Origin: Tubulanus polymorphus
Lineage: Eukaryota; Nemertea; Palaeonemertea; Tubulaniformes; Tubulanidae
Reading direction: 5' to 3'
Length of the DNA stretch: 64,000 bases
Assembly: GCF_964204645.1 (NCBI RefSeq)
Contig: NC_134030.1
Location: 8,986,278 to 9,050,277, forward strand
Shown: piece after piece, positions 1 to 12,219 of the stretch
Layout: the number at the start of each line of letters is the position of its first letter
Position numbering within the stretch: position 1 is the stretch's first letter
Notes under the pieces: generated by a model
What the model saw: only the letters and a program-made list of their open reading frames with translations
What the model was told of the DNA's origin: nothing
Databases searched by the model: none
Program-made: the position numbers and the translations under genes

Positions 1-405
1 TAGTTTTAGCCGTCGTCAGTCGCGTGTGTATATATATATATATATATATGTATAGACCAGCTGCTGCGGCCTGCGACTGTCGGGGCCTGGCTGCTGGGCT
101 GGAAATATATTTCGACGCCAAACTGTACTGTAATAATCAGCGGACATGGTTTCGTACAGAATTCAACGATGTTGACAGGGCGGAAGTCGAAAAAATGCAA
201 GGATCGCACGCGATACCTGATATTTGATACCTTTTATTCTGTTAGAGGATTTGCTTTGTTATAGGGATTTAGGGTTTAATCTCAACACTGCTTGAATAAT
301 ATCGCTGCTTGTGGTGTAAATGCATTAGATATATTTGCAGTACGGCACAATTCGATAGTTATTCGCGACAGTCAAGTTTAACGCAGACGTCGCAAGAGAA
401 TCGCG
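1..405 (+). promoter_or_regulatory. Upstream region / probable 5' UTR of first exon N1
   Basis: No coding sequence is supported here. A (TA)n tract lies at 29-49. The stretch directly before the ATG at 406 becomes CpG-rich, as around the other first exons. An in-frame TAA at 379-381 closes the reading frame upstream of 406. I see no clear TATA box or initiator, so the transcription start is not placed and may lie left of the window. Confidence 0.35.
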
Positions 406-1586
406 ATGGATCCGCGAAGACGGCGCAAATTTTTCTACCGCCCGTCGGACGAGCGCCGATTTTTCACCGGTTCGTGCGAGGATATCTATCGAAACGATTC
501 GGCGCAACGGTCACCGGATCTCGTCGACGACGCCGCCAGGAATCTGAGCGACGCCGATCGCCTGACGTTGGGCGAATATTATGCCGAGAGGATCTCGCGC
601 GGTTTAACGAGTCCGACGACGGCGGCGCCATCGGGGGCACGACTAAAACATCGTCGGTTTCTCACCGGTGGCCCCAGCGCATCGGGTCCGACTTCGCTAC
701 GCGTACATCGTCGTTTGAACTCCGACCTGTGTCATTCGTGGTCGGCTAATTTAAACGAGCTTCACGACGACAGACGGCAGATGTGTTTCCTGCTAGCAGC
801 TCAGCGGCGCCACGAGCCTGTCGGCAATAGTCACCCGGATGTAACGGTTAACACGGATTCTGGCGTCGGCGTAGAGAGCCATCGTCACGAAGGAAACGGT
901 ACACGACGTCCTACGACTCGCCACGAACGTAGTAGTCCTTCGCGCGACGATCCGAGACAACAATCGGAATCCGATCGCGTCGAAGAACAATCGACTCCGA
1001 CCGAAATCAAGTACCGGTCGTTCACGCTGAATCGCAGCGCGTCGCGACGATCGCGAGATTTAGACGGCACGGGGCGAATCTCGCCGAATCTGGGTGCGCG
1101 GGATCGCGCCAAAACGGATGCCGTCGGCCCGGAAGATTTCGAAACGTACTCGCTGCGACGAGCGAACGCGATCGATTTACAGGGTAGTATTGACGACGAA
1201 GGCGACGAAAAAGTCGTCGGGTTGAAAAAAATGGAATCAACGGAATCGGTGAAAAGTTTATCGCACGAAAGCGATTGTGATCGGTGTTCGGTAAGTCCGA
1301 GATTGGAAATCACGTTTGTCGACGATCATTACGCGAGCGATTACGCCGACCGAACTCTCGAACGCAATTTCAATCGACCGTTACCGAAATATGTTCAAAA
1401 ACGACGCCAGACGTCGGATCCGACTGGACCGCAGCGCTCCTCCTTAATGTCGCCGTCGTCGGCGCGATACGATCGCGTGCGGTCGATTCCGGCTGATTCG
1501 TACGGCCACCAGCGGTCGAGGTCTCACGATTTCCACGCCGAAAATAAACAGGTTTATCTGCACAGATCACCACAAAGTTTCCGGCG
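406..1586 (+). CDS. ARHGEF11/12: ARHGEF11/12-like RhoGEF, first coding exon N1 (long N-terminal extension)
   Basis: This encodes about 393 residues plus two bases of the next codon. The ATG at 406 has purine at -3 and G at +4, and an in-frame TAA sits at 379-381, so 406 is the likely start. The open frame runs on to a stop at 1606-1608, but a strong donor (GCG|GTACGT) at 1587 leaves phase 2, which is what the acceptor at 21264 needs (CG+G = Arg). The protein is Arg/Asp/Ser-rich and of low complexity, with no recognised domain. Basic phosphosite-like motifs cluster near its end (RRQTSDP, RSSLMSPSS, RSRSHDF; residues about 342-378), resembling AGC-kinase or 14-3-3 sites. High GC3 and strong CpG content contrast with the surrounding intron. 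Vertebrate ARHGEF11/12 have only a short stretch before the PDZ; fly RhoGEF2 is longer. That this belongs to the RhoGEF rests on strand, phase and position, not on homology. Confidence 0.65.
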
Positions 1587-1649
1587 GTACGTAGGTATAC
1601 CTAGCTGAAAATATTAACCATTAACCATTGTTTAGTCGGATTGAAAATC

Positions 1650-1654
<5 letters not shown>

Positions 1655-1709
<55 letters not shown>

Positions 1710-1728
1710 TACATACATATATATATTT
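1655..1728. repeat. AT microsatellite
   Basis: An interrupted (AT)n tract with GTAT and ACATAC interruptions, just after the N1 donor. The Ile/Tyr-rich open frames across it are artefacts of the repeat. Confidence 0.95.
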
Positions 1729-1789
1729 GTATATTTCGCCAACATTTTTTCCTCCATTAAGATGGGATACTGGTGCGCCCTCTGTGAAA

Positions 1790-2195
1790 CAGGGTCCATG
1801 TGACTCCTTGATTCCTTAAAAACTCTTTCTAAATCAAAAATGCTTTTAAAACTGCTTGAAACTCCTTTAATTTGAGCAAAGTTCGAGAAACTCCCTCAAT
1901 TTTTGAGAAATAGGCAATGAGAAATTTTAGAAGCTGTACAATAAATAGACGATGCTTAAATCGGTACAGTTGGGACCTGGATTTGTTGCCCAATAAGCCA
2001 AATTAAAAAGGATTGGAATTGGCTTACTACGTAACCATCAAATAAATGGTTTACTGAGATAACCATGAAATAATTGGTTTACTGAGATAAACAGTACTGA
2101 TTTAGGAGGAGTCTACAGTAATTGGGATATCAAAGTGATGCAGGCGCTTCGAAAACTCCTTTTTATCCATGAATGACTGATTTGTAGGGGCCCTG
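1790..2195. mobile_element. Non-autonomous DNA element, CAGGGTCC ends (copy 1)
   Basis: It begins CAGGGTCCATGTGACTCC and ends GTAGGGGCCCTG, so the termini are imperfect inverted repeats of the CAGGG...CCCTG type seen in hAT-like elements. A diverged second copy at 45237-45921 shares several blocks (ACTCCTTGATTCCTTAAA, GAGAAATAGGCAAT, GAGATAAACAGTACTGAT). This copy keeps the uninterrupted GGCGCTTC site where copy 2 has received a tRNA-like MITE. No clean target duplication is visible. Confidence 0.6.
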
Positions 2196-3540
2196 TGAAG
2201 TTAAGACCCTTTGCATGTTTTCAAACTTTTCCGGGAAGCAATTGTCATAGATTGAATTATATGTATAATCATTGAACGGATTACTATTTTCCAGGTTCCT
2301 AACTTTCAATCTGTTGTCGTAACCTCACGTGAAATATCTTGTACGGGTTAAAAATGTCTTTAATGCAATATGAATTGCGTAAATAGGGCGACATTCCATT
2401 TATAATACGTTGGGTAAATACCAGAGTCAGCGTCATATTAAATCATTAACCCTTTCGTACGTTTTGACGCATATTTCTATAGCTTGTTGTCATTTTCAGT
2501 ATTTGTCAAAGATTAAGTCCATTCATTTACTGATCAGAGAGATTTTTGTTACCTGTTAGCCACATTTTGATTGCAGCAATGAGTAGTTATAAGTCGTAGC
2601 TTGGTTGTAGTTATTGGTGGATGGTTGATAAAACCTGTTGCAGAACGAGAAAGATACGGCAAATAATGAAAAATTCCGTGGTCGCGGTATCGCCAATTCG
2701 GTGGTCTCGGATGAATACGTAAAGCCATGTACCCAATAGGGGCAGCTCCGAGAATTTCCAAATCGCTGCATCCCTTCTGCTTTGGGTTGTACCGGTTACC
2801 TGGTTAATGGTTGTTTTTCTACCTGGAAATATGGAACTTTCCCTCTTATTTATTTGCTTGAGTGTTTATTGATATGATCTGATTGTTGTATCCCTAGAAA
2901 AAACACCGGGAATGAAAAAGGACGTTTGATTCAGACAGTGCAGATATTGTCAAATGATCTGTTGAATGAATGAAATTTTAGATTGAAGTACATGCCCGTG
3001 ATAGGAAATGTCGATGCCAGTTCATTTTTTGGTTGTTTTAACCCCCTACTCCCCAGTCGTTGCTCATTATTCTTTCATGCTAACCGTGACTATATATACT
3101 CTACGCTGATGAACAAAGGATATTTCGCAATTAATCACGAGTAAATGGGATTTTCGGTTGACTAAACGTTCTCCGACGTGAGCGCCTGATATCTCTACGA
3201 TCGATAACCGATCAGATCAATCAGCGATCATCGAATCGATACGTTTACTGTTTTGATAGCTATCACGGCCGGTTGATCATTTTCGTTTCCTCGACGCGTC
3301 GCTGCCCCGCGGGTCGAGCGGCGCCCCTTTAATCGACTTCTCATCGTTCCCTCGCTCTCGAAATTAGTCTTCCGCTTCTATGATCCGGCGTACAATGTCT
3401 TCTCGTCGAAATATCGATTTGAATTTTAATCTGGTTTTTACAAGTATAAGATAGATAACCATCTAGTCCGCTGTAGCGAATGCAGTATGCTGTGATTGCG
3501 AGAATTCTAGCCTGCCACAAATTAGCGTCATGTCATCGTC

Positions 3541-3580
3541 AATTGATTGATTGATTGACTGATTGATTTGATTTGATTTG
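3541..3580. repeat. GATT microsatellite
   Basis: Tandem ATTG/GATT units with drift to GATTT, within the N1 intron. Confidence 0.85.
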
Positions 3581-5656
3581 AGGAGAATTTGCTGATTTGG
3601 TATTTGTCGGCGACAAAATTTTTTCCCCATTCGGAAGCCACAGCCGTTTCGAGTCATTCGATAATTCTCATGTGTGAACACGACGCGCAGTGTTTTGTGT
3701 TCGTCGAATTTGCAGCAGCGTCGTAGTTGCCTGTGGGTTATTGTACGACGACGACGACGACGAATGTATCCTATTACCGCTGTCAGCCGCAATCGTTTTC
3801 CATTTGATCATCGGCGTTAATCAAAAAAAAAAAAAAAACATCTCAATTCACGGTGACAATTATTGGCTTGTTTTACGCCGACGTCGGAATTCCAGATTTC
3901 GACCGGATCCCCCAACCCCCCTCGGGCTGCGGCGAGTAATTTCTCGAGTGGGGGACGCGCAGAGTTCATTTCGTGTTTACAGAATAGCGTGCTTCCCATT
4001 TTCACGCCGCCATCGATCATATCTCGGCCGGGATATACTTCGATAAATCAAACGTTGTATATGTAACGCTTTCGGTCGTTAATGGCCGAAAAGGAAGAAT
4101 TTAGATATTGGTCGCTTTTTTGCGGCCGCCGTCGGGTCGTCAATCATTACCAGCATATCTGGACCGCGGAACAATGGGCGGCTGACGATATTCAGCTACT
4201 GTTGCGGTCGATAATTTCTTTTCTCGGGCAATCGGTGATTTGCGAGCTATCTTCTGGAATAGTTGGTATGGCGTTCCCATTCCCTCTTGATGATATTGAG
4301 CATCAGAGTGAAATGTCTGTGTGACTAGTGCTGCATTCACTCTATAACTAGTTAATCCACCAATAAGTCCATTCTAATATGGCCCGTACCTGGACAGAAC
4401 GATTTGAAACAGAGCAAATCAATGCTGCATGTTCGTACATCCGCTGTTAGAGAAATGGTCCATTCTACAATTTGGAACGGACCTGGGTCGGTCTTTCAGT
4501 TGTCTGAATAGATCTGCGCCGAAATGGAATTGAACAATTTAGAACACACTTTTTAAGCTAATGTGGACGCCTGCGGTCCATTCTGAAATCTGAATAATGT
4601 ATTAGGGTGAACACGGCATAGCTTTCCTGTGCTGCCACCTGGTGGTTCTGTGATTACCGGAGGCAAATTATCCGGGTATTAGAAACCTTGCAGAGTAAAC
4701 ACGCATAACTGAATGGTAACCACTCCTACGTTTCTGAGCTCTTTCCCCCCCCCCCGTCCAGTTGTAAGGAATCATTGATGGTAACTCACAATTCCGGGAA
4801 ATGCTCCCGTATGGTAGTATTACCGGTGGAAGTTTGAACCAAGTTGCGAGATTTGTAGCACCTGTGAACGTGCAGGGGGTACATATTTCATCGGCTATAT
4901 ACACCATCAGTAAAACTTCCGAGAATTCTGAGCTTTGAGCTTCTTTGAGACGCACCACCACCGTAATCAATCGCAAAGATAGGGTAAGATTTGGATACAA
5001 GATGGCTGCCATTGTTGCGTTTCCCACATACTCTCTCAAGTACGGATTCATGATCTCGAGATTTTGTGTGTGACACTTTAATTTCTTATATCTAAGTTTC
5101 GTTGAACAATTGTATATCTAATTGAATAAACGATTGGTTACAATATGGTAAAACAGTTTTATTATCCAGATTTGGCTATGACTGCTGGGTATTTGAGAGC
5201 AGTCTCTACTCTTTTTAAACGCTCTGCTAACAAAAATATCAAAATGCTCTCAAATCGTAGTTCATCTTTTCAAAATTACTCTCAGTTTTGGTGAAAACTA
5301 CTATGATTATTAGAGATATCAGGTGGTGTGGACTGAATATCCACTGAACTAAAGATATTCATTCATTTATACATACAAATATGACGTTTTTGCGCTTCAG
5401 GTCAAATCGACAAATATTAAGGTTCCTCATTAGTTGCCTTTTATAAAAATGATTTGCCTCGATGTACAGACGTATGTACTTAATATGTATGTACAAACTA
5501 CCTAAATGGATAAATATAGAGGTATATTTGTAATCATCGAGTTATTTAGGTTAGACTCGACTGACTGTGGTCTTCATAACGTTCGTATGAATATGCATTG
5601 TGATATTTACTTATGGTTGGACTGAACTTTCCGTTTTGAAGTGTCTTCTTCACTTG

Positions 5657-5811
5657 TGTTGTAAGAAATTATTCTTATCATAAATAGAGAATCCCACACT
5701 GATATGACAAAAGATAAAGTCCGAGAAGTTTCTTTACCGTACGGTAAGGAAACTTCCTCCTCTTTATCTTTTGTCATATCAGCGTAGGATTCTGTATTTA
5801 TCGTCACAACA
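5657..5811. mobile_element. Palindromic MITE / hairpin
   Basis: A 19-bp perfect inverted repeat, GATATGACAAAAGATAAAG (5701-5719) and its complement (5762-5780), encloses an inner palindrome centred on CCGTACGG (about 5741). The outer arms also match imperfectly (TGTTGTAAG... and ...CGTCACAACA), so almost the whole 155 bp can fold back on itself. A single related arm occurs at about 6880-6945. No coding capacity. Confidence 0.75.
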
Positions 5812-7397
5812 CAGAATAGTGTTTATTCAATTGTTATTGTCATTATCATCTTTACATTTTATGAGTGGCTTTGTCAGGTTTCGATATTTCGCAAAAAAAT
5901 ATTTGTCCCGAAAGTAAAAAAGACGGCGTAATTGTTATCGGCACTAAACTACTCTTGTTCTGCTGCCTACTCGATGAAGACCTCATTACTGTTTTTGTGA
6001 CCCGGGCTATGTCTGAAACCTATTCTCTATGGAAAACGTCTTCTTCGGAGACCATGTACAGAGCTCGGCGGACAAGATGGATTTCCAATTCAATCATGAA
6101 AATTGAAGTCGACTTTACCATTTGAAGACATCCATTCTAATTTCTTTAATGCATATTCTACCAATTCTTCGTTCGTGTTACTGATCATAGAATGCGGATT
6201 TGTGGAAAACGATCGCCGCAGATCATCATTCAATACGTCAAACACGACTCGTTAAAAGCATTTTCATTACGTTTTGCCGCTTTAGAGATTGAAAGTTATT
6301 TGTTGTGAATACTCATTCCATACCGAAACCTTTCACCCGATTGCAAAACTTTCTTCAAAATGAAATCATGAACTTCGTTGCTTAGATTTTGAATTTAAGG
6401 GCTTATAGTTATGCGGATAAGATTCAACAGGTGAAACGTGTTAATATACCTGTCATCCTTATCTCTATACCTCGTAATCATTAATGAAATTGATTAATCG
6501 AGAGTCTTACTTGATGGTCGGATTAAGACGCTAAGCCTCGGCTTAATAGCTCCAGCGGCGGTTGCCTAATCTACCAATTTCAGCTTTATTCCATTCGTCG
6601 GCTCGTAGGAACGCACAGTTTACGGCTTTCCTCTAACCTCCCACCTTATAGTACAAACTGTGATATTTTCTTGGTGCTGACACCGAGCGAGCAATGAATG
6701 TAAAGACACCGAGTTAAAACAGATCAAATTCTAAATCTTCGAAGTGATAACTTGCGATTGCAGGCATTCGGAAATGTCCTGTTAACGTTTGGATTTCGCC
6801 GGATCATTTTGTGGACCATATAAACACACGGGATGCTCGAGGAAGATCATGATCTGTATTTGTATTAACCATGAAACACAGTGTTGTGACGAATTATAGA
6901 GAATTCCACACTGATATAATGAGAAAGATGAAGTCAGAAAAGTTTCCATTCAGCTTATAATTTAATGAGCTGTTTCAACTGTAACCTAATAGCAAAAATA
7001 CATCCTCTTTATGTATTTTTGCTAATAGTCATCATCATGAATCTCATAATCTGTATAAATTGGAAATGATTAGCAGGAATTGCTGTCCTTCGCCATCACC
7101 GGTTGGCTCTTGAATTTAATGTTCATGTACTCGTTGAACTGTACCGAGGTGTCATTACCTTACCTCTCTCCTGACCATTTCGTTTAATAAATGTTTATCT
7201 GTGTGTTAGGCGTTTCAACATGGACGTCTAATGCCTTTTTAAGCTTACCATCAATCTATCAGTCGACAAACCTCGTAAGAGCGAACTCATTGATGACCTA
7301 CGATCCGATTATCCCACGCGCTGACACAGGCTGCTACAAGAAGTACAAGTTTGGTTTTCAATCATGCATCGGATACGGTATACAGACCAGTGCCCAA

Positions 7398-7630
7398 ACC
7401 TGCCCTGGCAGGGATTCGAACCCGATAGCATCGTGTAACAGCAACATTATTAAACCCTGCCTGACTTGCGGTTTGGTCGATGTTGACATTAACCAATCAG
7501 AAATACCATTATATTTTAGCATGGGTGTTTCCATTTATGGTTTATCCATGAAATTTGCAAACCTTTGCATGTACCTGCGCACCCGGTCTAGTGTGGCAGG
7601 GTTTCGTGCTGTGGCCGAGTCGATGCCAGG
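7398..7630. mobile_element. tRNA-like palindromic MITE, family A copy 1 (degenerate)
   Basis: The left arm contains GGCAGGGATTCGAACCCGA, a reverse tRNA B-box-like block. The right arm contains CATGTACCTGCGCACCCGG, GGCAGGGTTTCGTGCTGTGG and GGCCGAGT. The two arms are inverted relative to each other. The right terminus is lost after GATGCCAGG. Copies 2-4 are at 45519, 50337 and 60796. An open frame across it is coincidental. Confidence 0.65.
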
Positions 7631-9620
7631 ACATATTTTCATTGACATTGTGAAAATGACCGATGCGCATGCTTATCAGGATATAATCAATTTTTATTGC
7701 AGCGCTCGAGGCGATCTCTTCTCGCCACTAACGCTGTGTGTCAACTGTATGTATAAATAGCCATATTTGCAGTAAACGAAGTGGAAATAATCGACCCCTT
7801 GCTTCTCCATCAGCAGCGTCACCGCAGAACATCTCAGGTCGTCGGCTATCGGTTTAATGTCACTATTGCTCAATGCTTGTTCATTGGGTTTGGGAGAGGG
7901 GCATAATTTTGTCAAGGGAAGAAAGACCATGGTTTGCACCTTGTTTTTAGGTATAGGTATATGTAGAGCACTTTGAGAGCATACTACGCTGTTATGATAG
8001 CGAATATATACTCTTCTCTCCGCCTTCCTCCGTCTTCGTCTATCCCGGTATCTTTCTCACTCTCAGATGCTTCCATCGGGGAACGTTAGTGCATCGGTGG
8101 CGGCAGCTGATGTTTGGGAAAACAACAACGACTGAAGCAGCATTGGCGGCAGCAGCAGTGGTAGCAGCAGCATCGTTACTGACTGTATTAAAACCTTTTA
8201 AAACACTGCTCCTCTTCACTCTCTGCTCGTCGGAAGGTGCAAGGAATATTATGAAGAAGCTGTGAAGGATACATGTACACATACGCACAGACACGCATCA
8301 GTATAAACTGTGTATTATAGGGTATGAGAAGATTTCTTGTGCACTCGGCGATCGAGAAAGTTGTTACACGCGAGTAGAGGAAACAGGTTTATGCATGGTA
8401 ATATCGTAGATGATGATGATGACGAAGATGATGATTCCGGTTTTAAATTCTCCAGGCGGATTAAACACCGGTTTTCGGCGACGGTGTGGACGCGAGCTCT
8501 GAAACGTCGTTATTCGTCGATATTCGCATTATTTTATCGCTCGCATGAAAAGTGGATTTAAACGCGCGTCAACGAATAGGATTTCGGGTGTAATTTGGTT
8601 TTGCGGGGGTCGGGTGGGTGACCGATCTTTTAATGCTGGCATATCGTCGGGAATGAAAGTGGATCGCAACAACGCGAGAGAGCAAATATTGAATATTCTC
8701 TCCCTCTCGCGCCGCGCTTGACGATCAAATATTGAGAAATATTTTGTATTGATATATCATCGATGACGACGGGAATATTGCCTCGGTTGCAGCAGCGCCG
8801 AATACCGCGGCGTAAATGATAGGATCGTCTATAAATCTCGTGCTTTATTCGTTTGACTACGGAATTAGAGAGAAATTCAATACGGACAGATATGGCGCAT
8901 CTGTTGTGGTAGATGTGGAATTGGTTCAACGGTTCTTGGTTGTTGATTAAACATGGGTTTTCAAAAATCTTGGGAAGTTTTGGAGACCGGGAATTGATTT
9001 TCAAGGCCCTGAAAAATCTATGGAAATTTAGTTTTGCTCTCTTATTCTCTTTTTTTCTCTAATTCATAATCTGGATGTGGAAAAGGTATGGAAAAAATAT
9101 GCGAAAATGAAATTGGGAAACCCTATAAGAATGCTGTGGAAATGAACTGCTTGCAACTCTGCATAGTCAAATTCAACCTAGAACTATTGAACCGAGATTC
9201 TCGATCAGGATTTGTTAGGAAAGAGTTCTGAAACCCTTAAGATATTGTATTCGTATTCGTTTTTATTTTTAATGTGATCAGTTTTGCACTTCATTTGACA
9301 AATAGTTGAAAAAAAACTAAACATGCAGGTAAATTTGTTGAGTTTGCTAGATCGCGTGTAAAATCAAACAATTTCCATCTCTACCTTACGTATTTGCCTG
9401 TGTTAATTGATTAGATTCCGAGCAAGTCGACGTACATGTCAGATTGAAACACAATCACAATCGTACATGTCATTGAAAAAGCAAGTCAAATTCATTTGGC
9501 CACCCTGGTTAATCTGATTGCGTTTTCAACGAGAAAAGAATTTATTTTTCTAGTATAATGATTTATTAGTCGGCGGTTAGGTTCTCTTTATTCGAACAGC
9601 ATGTATATTCGCAGTTTTGA

Positions 9621-9776
9621 TCTTGAAATAGGGATTGTCCCTGTTATTTATTTGGTTGGTAAATTTTGTTTGATTTTCTGATTGAGTGTCCCTTACAGAC
9701 CCACCACACGTGCCGGGAGCAAAACAGGGGGTTTGATTTTGAAATCGGAAATCGAAGTACACATATAGTTGTGTGA
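9621..9776. repeat. Dispersed repeat, family H copy 1
   Basis: About 150 bp matching 37988-38145 in the same orientation, sharing CCTGTTATTTATT, ACCCACCACAC and GAAATCGGAAATCGAAGT. It is not palindromic and shows no coding or pol III signals, so its class is unknown. Confidence 0.7.
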
Positions 9777-12118
9777 TCGGCGGTCGAGTTTGCATATTTT
9801 TTTGTTTAAATCGAAGTACATGATTGGGAAATTCGCAGTTTTAAGGGCTACGTTTGCCTGGCAATCCCCGAAATCTGCTGCAAAAGAGTGCAAGTATAGC
9901 ATATTTCATATCTCTCTCTTTCTATGTAGTCGTAGTATCCGATCGCGCGCCGGGGAGAAGATTAATATTTTCATAAAAGAATTCACGGACGGACGATAAA
10001 TCAGTATACAAAAGTACTACTCGGAAGACTCATTCTGCGCGCGCCGATAAAAGCGCTAAGTGATAAAATTGCCCTAGCAGTTATGATAATTGTATATATA
10101 AAGTAACGTTATACTTTACTTAACTTCTAACTAAAGCTTTAGTGGTTCGTAATACGATGGTTAGTTTTTTGATTTATCGTACAGATTAGCGTATCATCAC
10201 GGTTTTCGTTTTGAATGGTAGCTGCGATGTTTTCTTTGGGAGCTGTAGACATCTATGAAGTGCCGAATGTAAAACCGATGAAATGGGGTTTTTTTAAAAC
10301 CATCCTCGAAATGAATGTGGTTGACTAAACCTCGGTCCTGAAAGTCTCATGAGGTGATTAAAACCTCTCTAGGACTTCTAAAACTAGAGCATAAGCTTGT
10401 GGATTTTGAATCGGCCGAAGAACAAGTCAGTTATTGAGCATACTGCGGTATTATTTGCGATCAATTTCAATTTTATAGTCTCCTTGATATCTGTTTTATA
10501 GGCGTCTATGATAAGACGAGCATAATTCGTGATTTATAAGAAAGATATCAGCTCTTTTTCTCGTTGTGAGGAAGTAGTTCATTTCAGTCACGTTACTTAG
10601 ATTTGAAAATGGAAATGCCGTACGTAGGAATACCCGACTGAATGCTTTGAAAATAATAGCCCATTAAACAGGGATGAATCCAAGGGAGGGCCTAAGCAGG
10701 GCCCCTATTTTTTGGCAAGAGGATATTTTCACGACCGCGCTTAAGAAATTTACACTTACAGTGACAAATTTTTGTGGTCATTTTGTTCTGAAATCACTAA
10801 ATGCTCAAAAAATGATCTACTTTTAAACTCCCCCCCTAAAGGACTTTGCGCCGTCACCCCTCGCATTCAGGTGCCAAGAACGGGAATAGTGATAGTAATA
10901 GTAATTTGATTTCATTAGTTCTATCCATTTGATAAAATGTTCAACAGCGCTTACCATTATGTTTGTAATATTACCCACAGCCTGTTCTAACCACAGACTC
11001 TAACCATTTATTATTCATCTCTCCATGGTGAGAAGTAACATCTGAGCTGCTGCTGTGCGCTCCAGAGTCATCCTAATAAACAGGGTTTGAACCCACGGCC
11101 TGACTTGAATCGAACTCTCTAACTACTCGCTCACACCGCTCGTTTACAACTAGCCCTTGGATTTTTTGCCCTGTATCCGCAGTTGCTGAAGAAAGCATGA
11201 TCATGAGTAGAATTTATTCATTCACTAAAAGTGATCTGATCTATCGGAGTATTGAAGCTTCAATCACCACCAGTGGTGAGGCCACTAACTACTTTGTTAT
11301 ATACAAACGATCATTATCTTACAATCATTAGTTGAATTTAGTTAATCGTGCGTTCGTTAATTAGAAGCTTTCAGTACTCGGGTTGTAGTAGCAGCAGCGA
11401 GGTATAGGTATACTGGTAGTTATTTTTACTTCTTTTACTTCGGCATGAGTAAAGCAGGTTCAGGTAGAAACAGATATTTCATCGGTGCGGTGCGCTATTT
11501 AACATTCGCTGAAGCTTCAATAATTTCCTGCATTTCGTGAAAAAAAATAAGTCGCCAGCGTGGTTTCATTATATGGATTGTTAGTCGTACATCCGTAGGC
11601 ACTGTTAATCAATTTCCGGTACTTAGAAGCTCAGGTAATGTTTCGGGCGATGTCACTTTCTTTGATACTAGTCTTCGAGGAAAGATCGCGTTCTCGTTTG
11701 AAGTAGACTCGCGTCGTAAATCGCTGTTGACTGCTGCAGTGCGCGAGGGCTCTGAAAAAAAATAAGAAATCGTTGAAACGTTTTGGCTAGTGTTTCTCTG
11801 ATGGCGCGCACCAACGCAGAAATCTTCATTTCGCATCGAATTTCCGTGAAATGGAAACCCGGGCGCCGCCGTTTAGCCTGGCTATTATTAGATATTGAAG
11901 TAGTGACCCAGCTGAGACATTCCCAGAGACGGCGCTCCAACTGACTGCTAATTATTTTCAAAAAATAATTCCTAAATCCTGCGCTGATTGTTTTGAATGG
12001 TGTCTCCAAAAATATTCTTACCAATGCGATAGACCTCGAGATCGCTTTTAATGAACTATTTCATCGTTTTCCTAATTTATTTTCTTTTTGTGGTTTAACT
12101 AGTAAAACACCATGTTCG

Positions 12119-12219
12119 AGTTCCACAGTTGAGAGAGTTAAGATCTGACTCAGTGTTTAATCATTGAAAATGAACAGATTTTAACTCAAGAGTTAACTCT
12201 TACTCGCAACTGTGGAACT
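12119..12219. mobile_element. Short palindromic MITE (101 bp)
   Basis: The ends are a perfect 13-bp inverted repeat, AGTTCCACAGTTG (12119-12131) and CAACTGTGGAACT (12207-12219). Subterminal inverted matches (GAGTTAA/TTAACTC) extend it. No target duplication is clear. Confidence 0.65.

Noticed and set aside
4082-4324. Open frame from ATG 4082 with possible donor at 4266 as a further first exon
   Set aside because: The donor would leave phase 1, incompatible with the next shared exon (phase 2 at 21264). It could only join 23206 by skipping the linker exon, and the Kozak context is poor.
5701-5780. Bacterial-style terminator or CRISPR repeat
   Set aside because: The window is animal nuclear DNA; the inverted repeat is MITE-like and there is no spacer array.
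7191-7760. 189-codon plus-strand open frame
   Set aside because: It spans a family A palindromic MITE, shows no domain and has no splice context; the MITE creates the open stretch.
8391-8561. Acidic frame MHGNIVDDDDDEDDDSG resembling N2
   Set aside because: No good donor in phase 2, the frame ends in a stop within 60 codons, and the Asp run comes from a GAT repeat.
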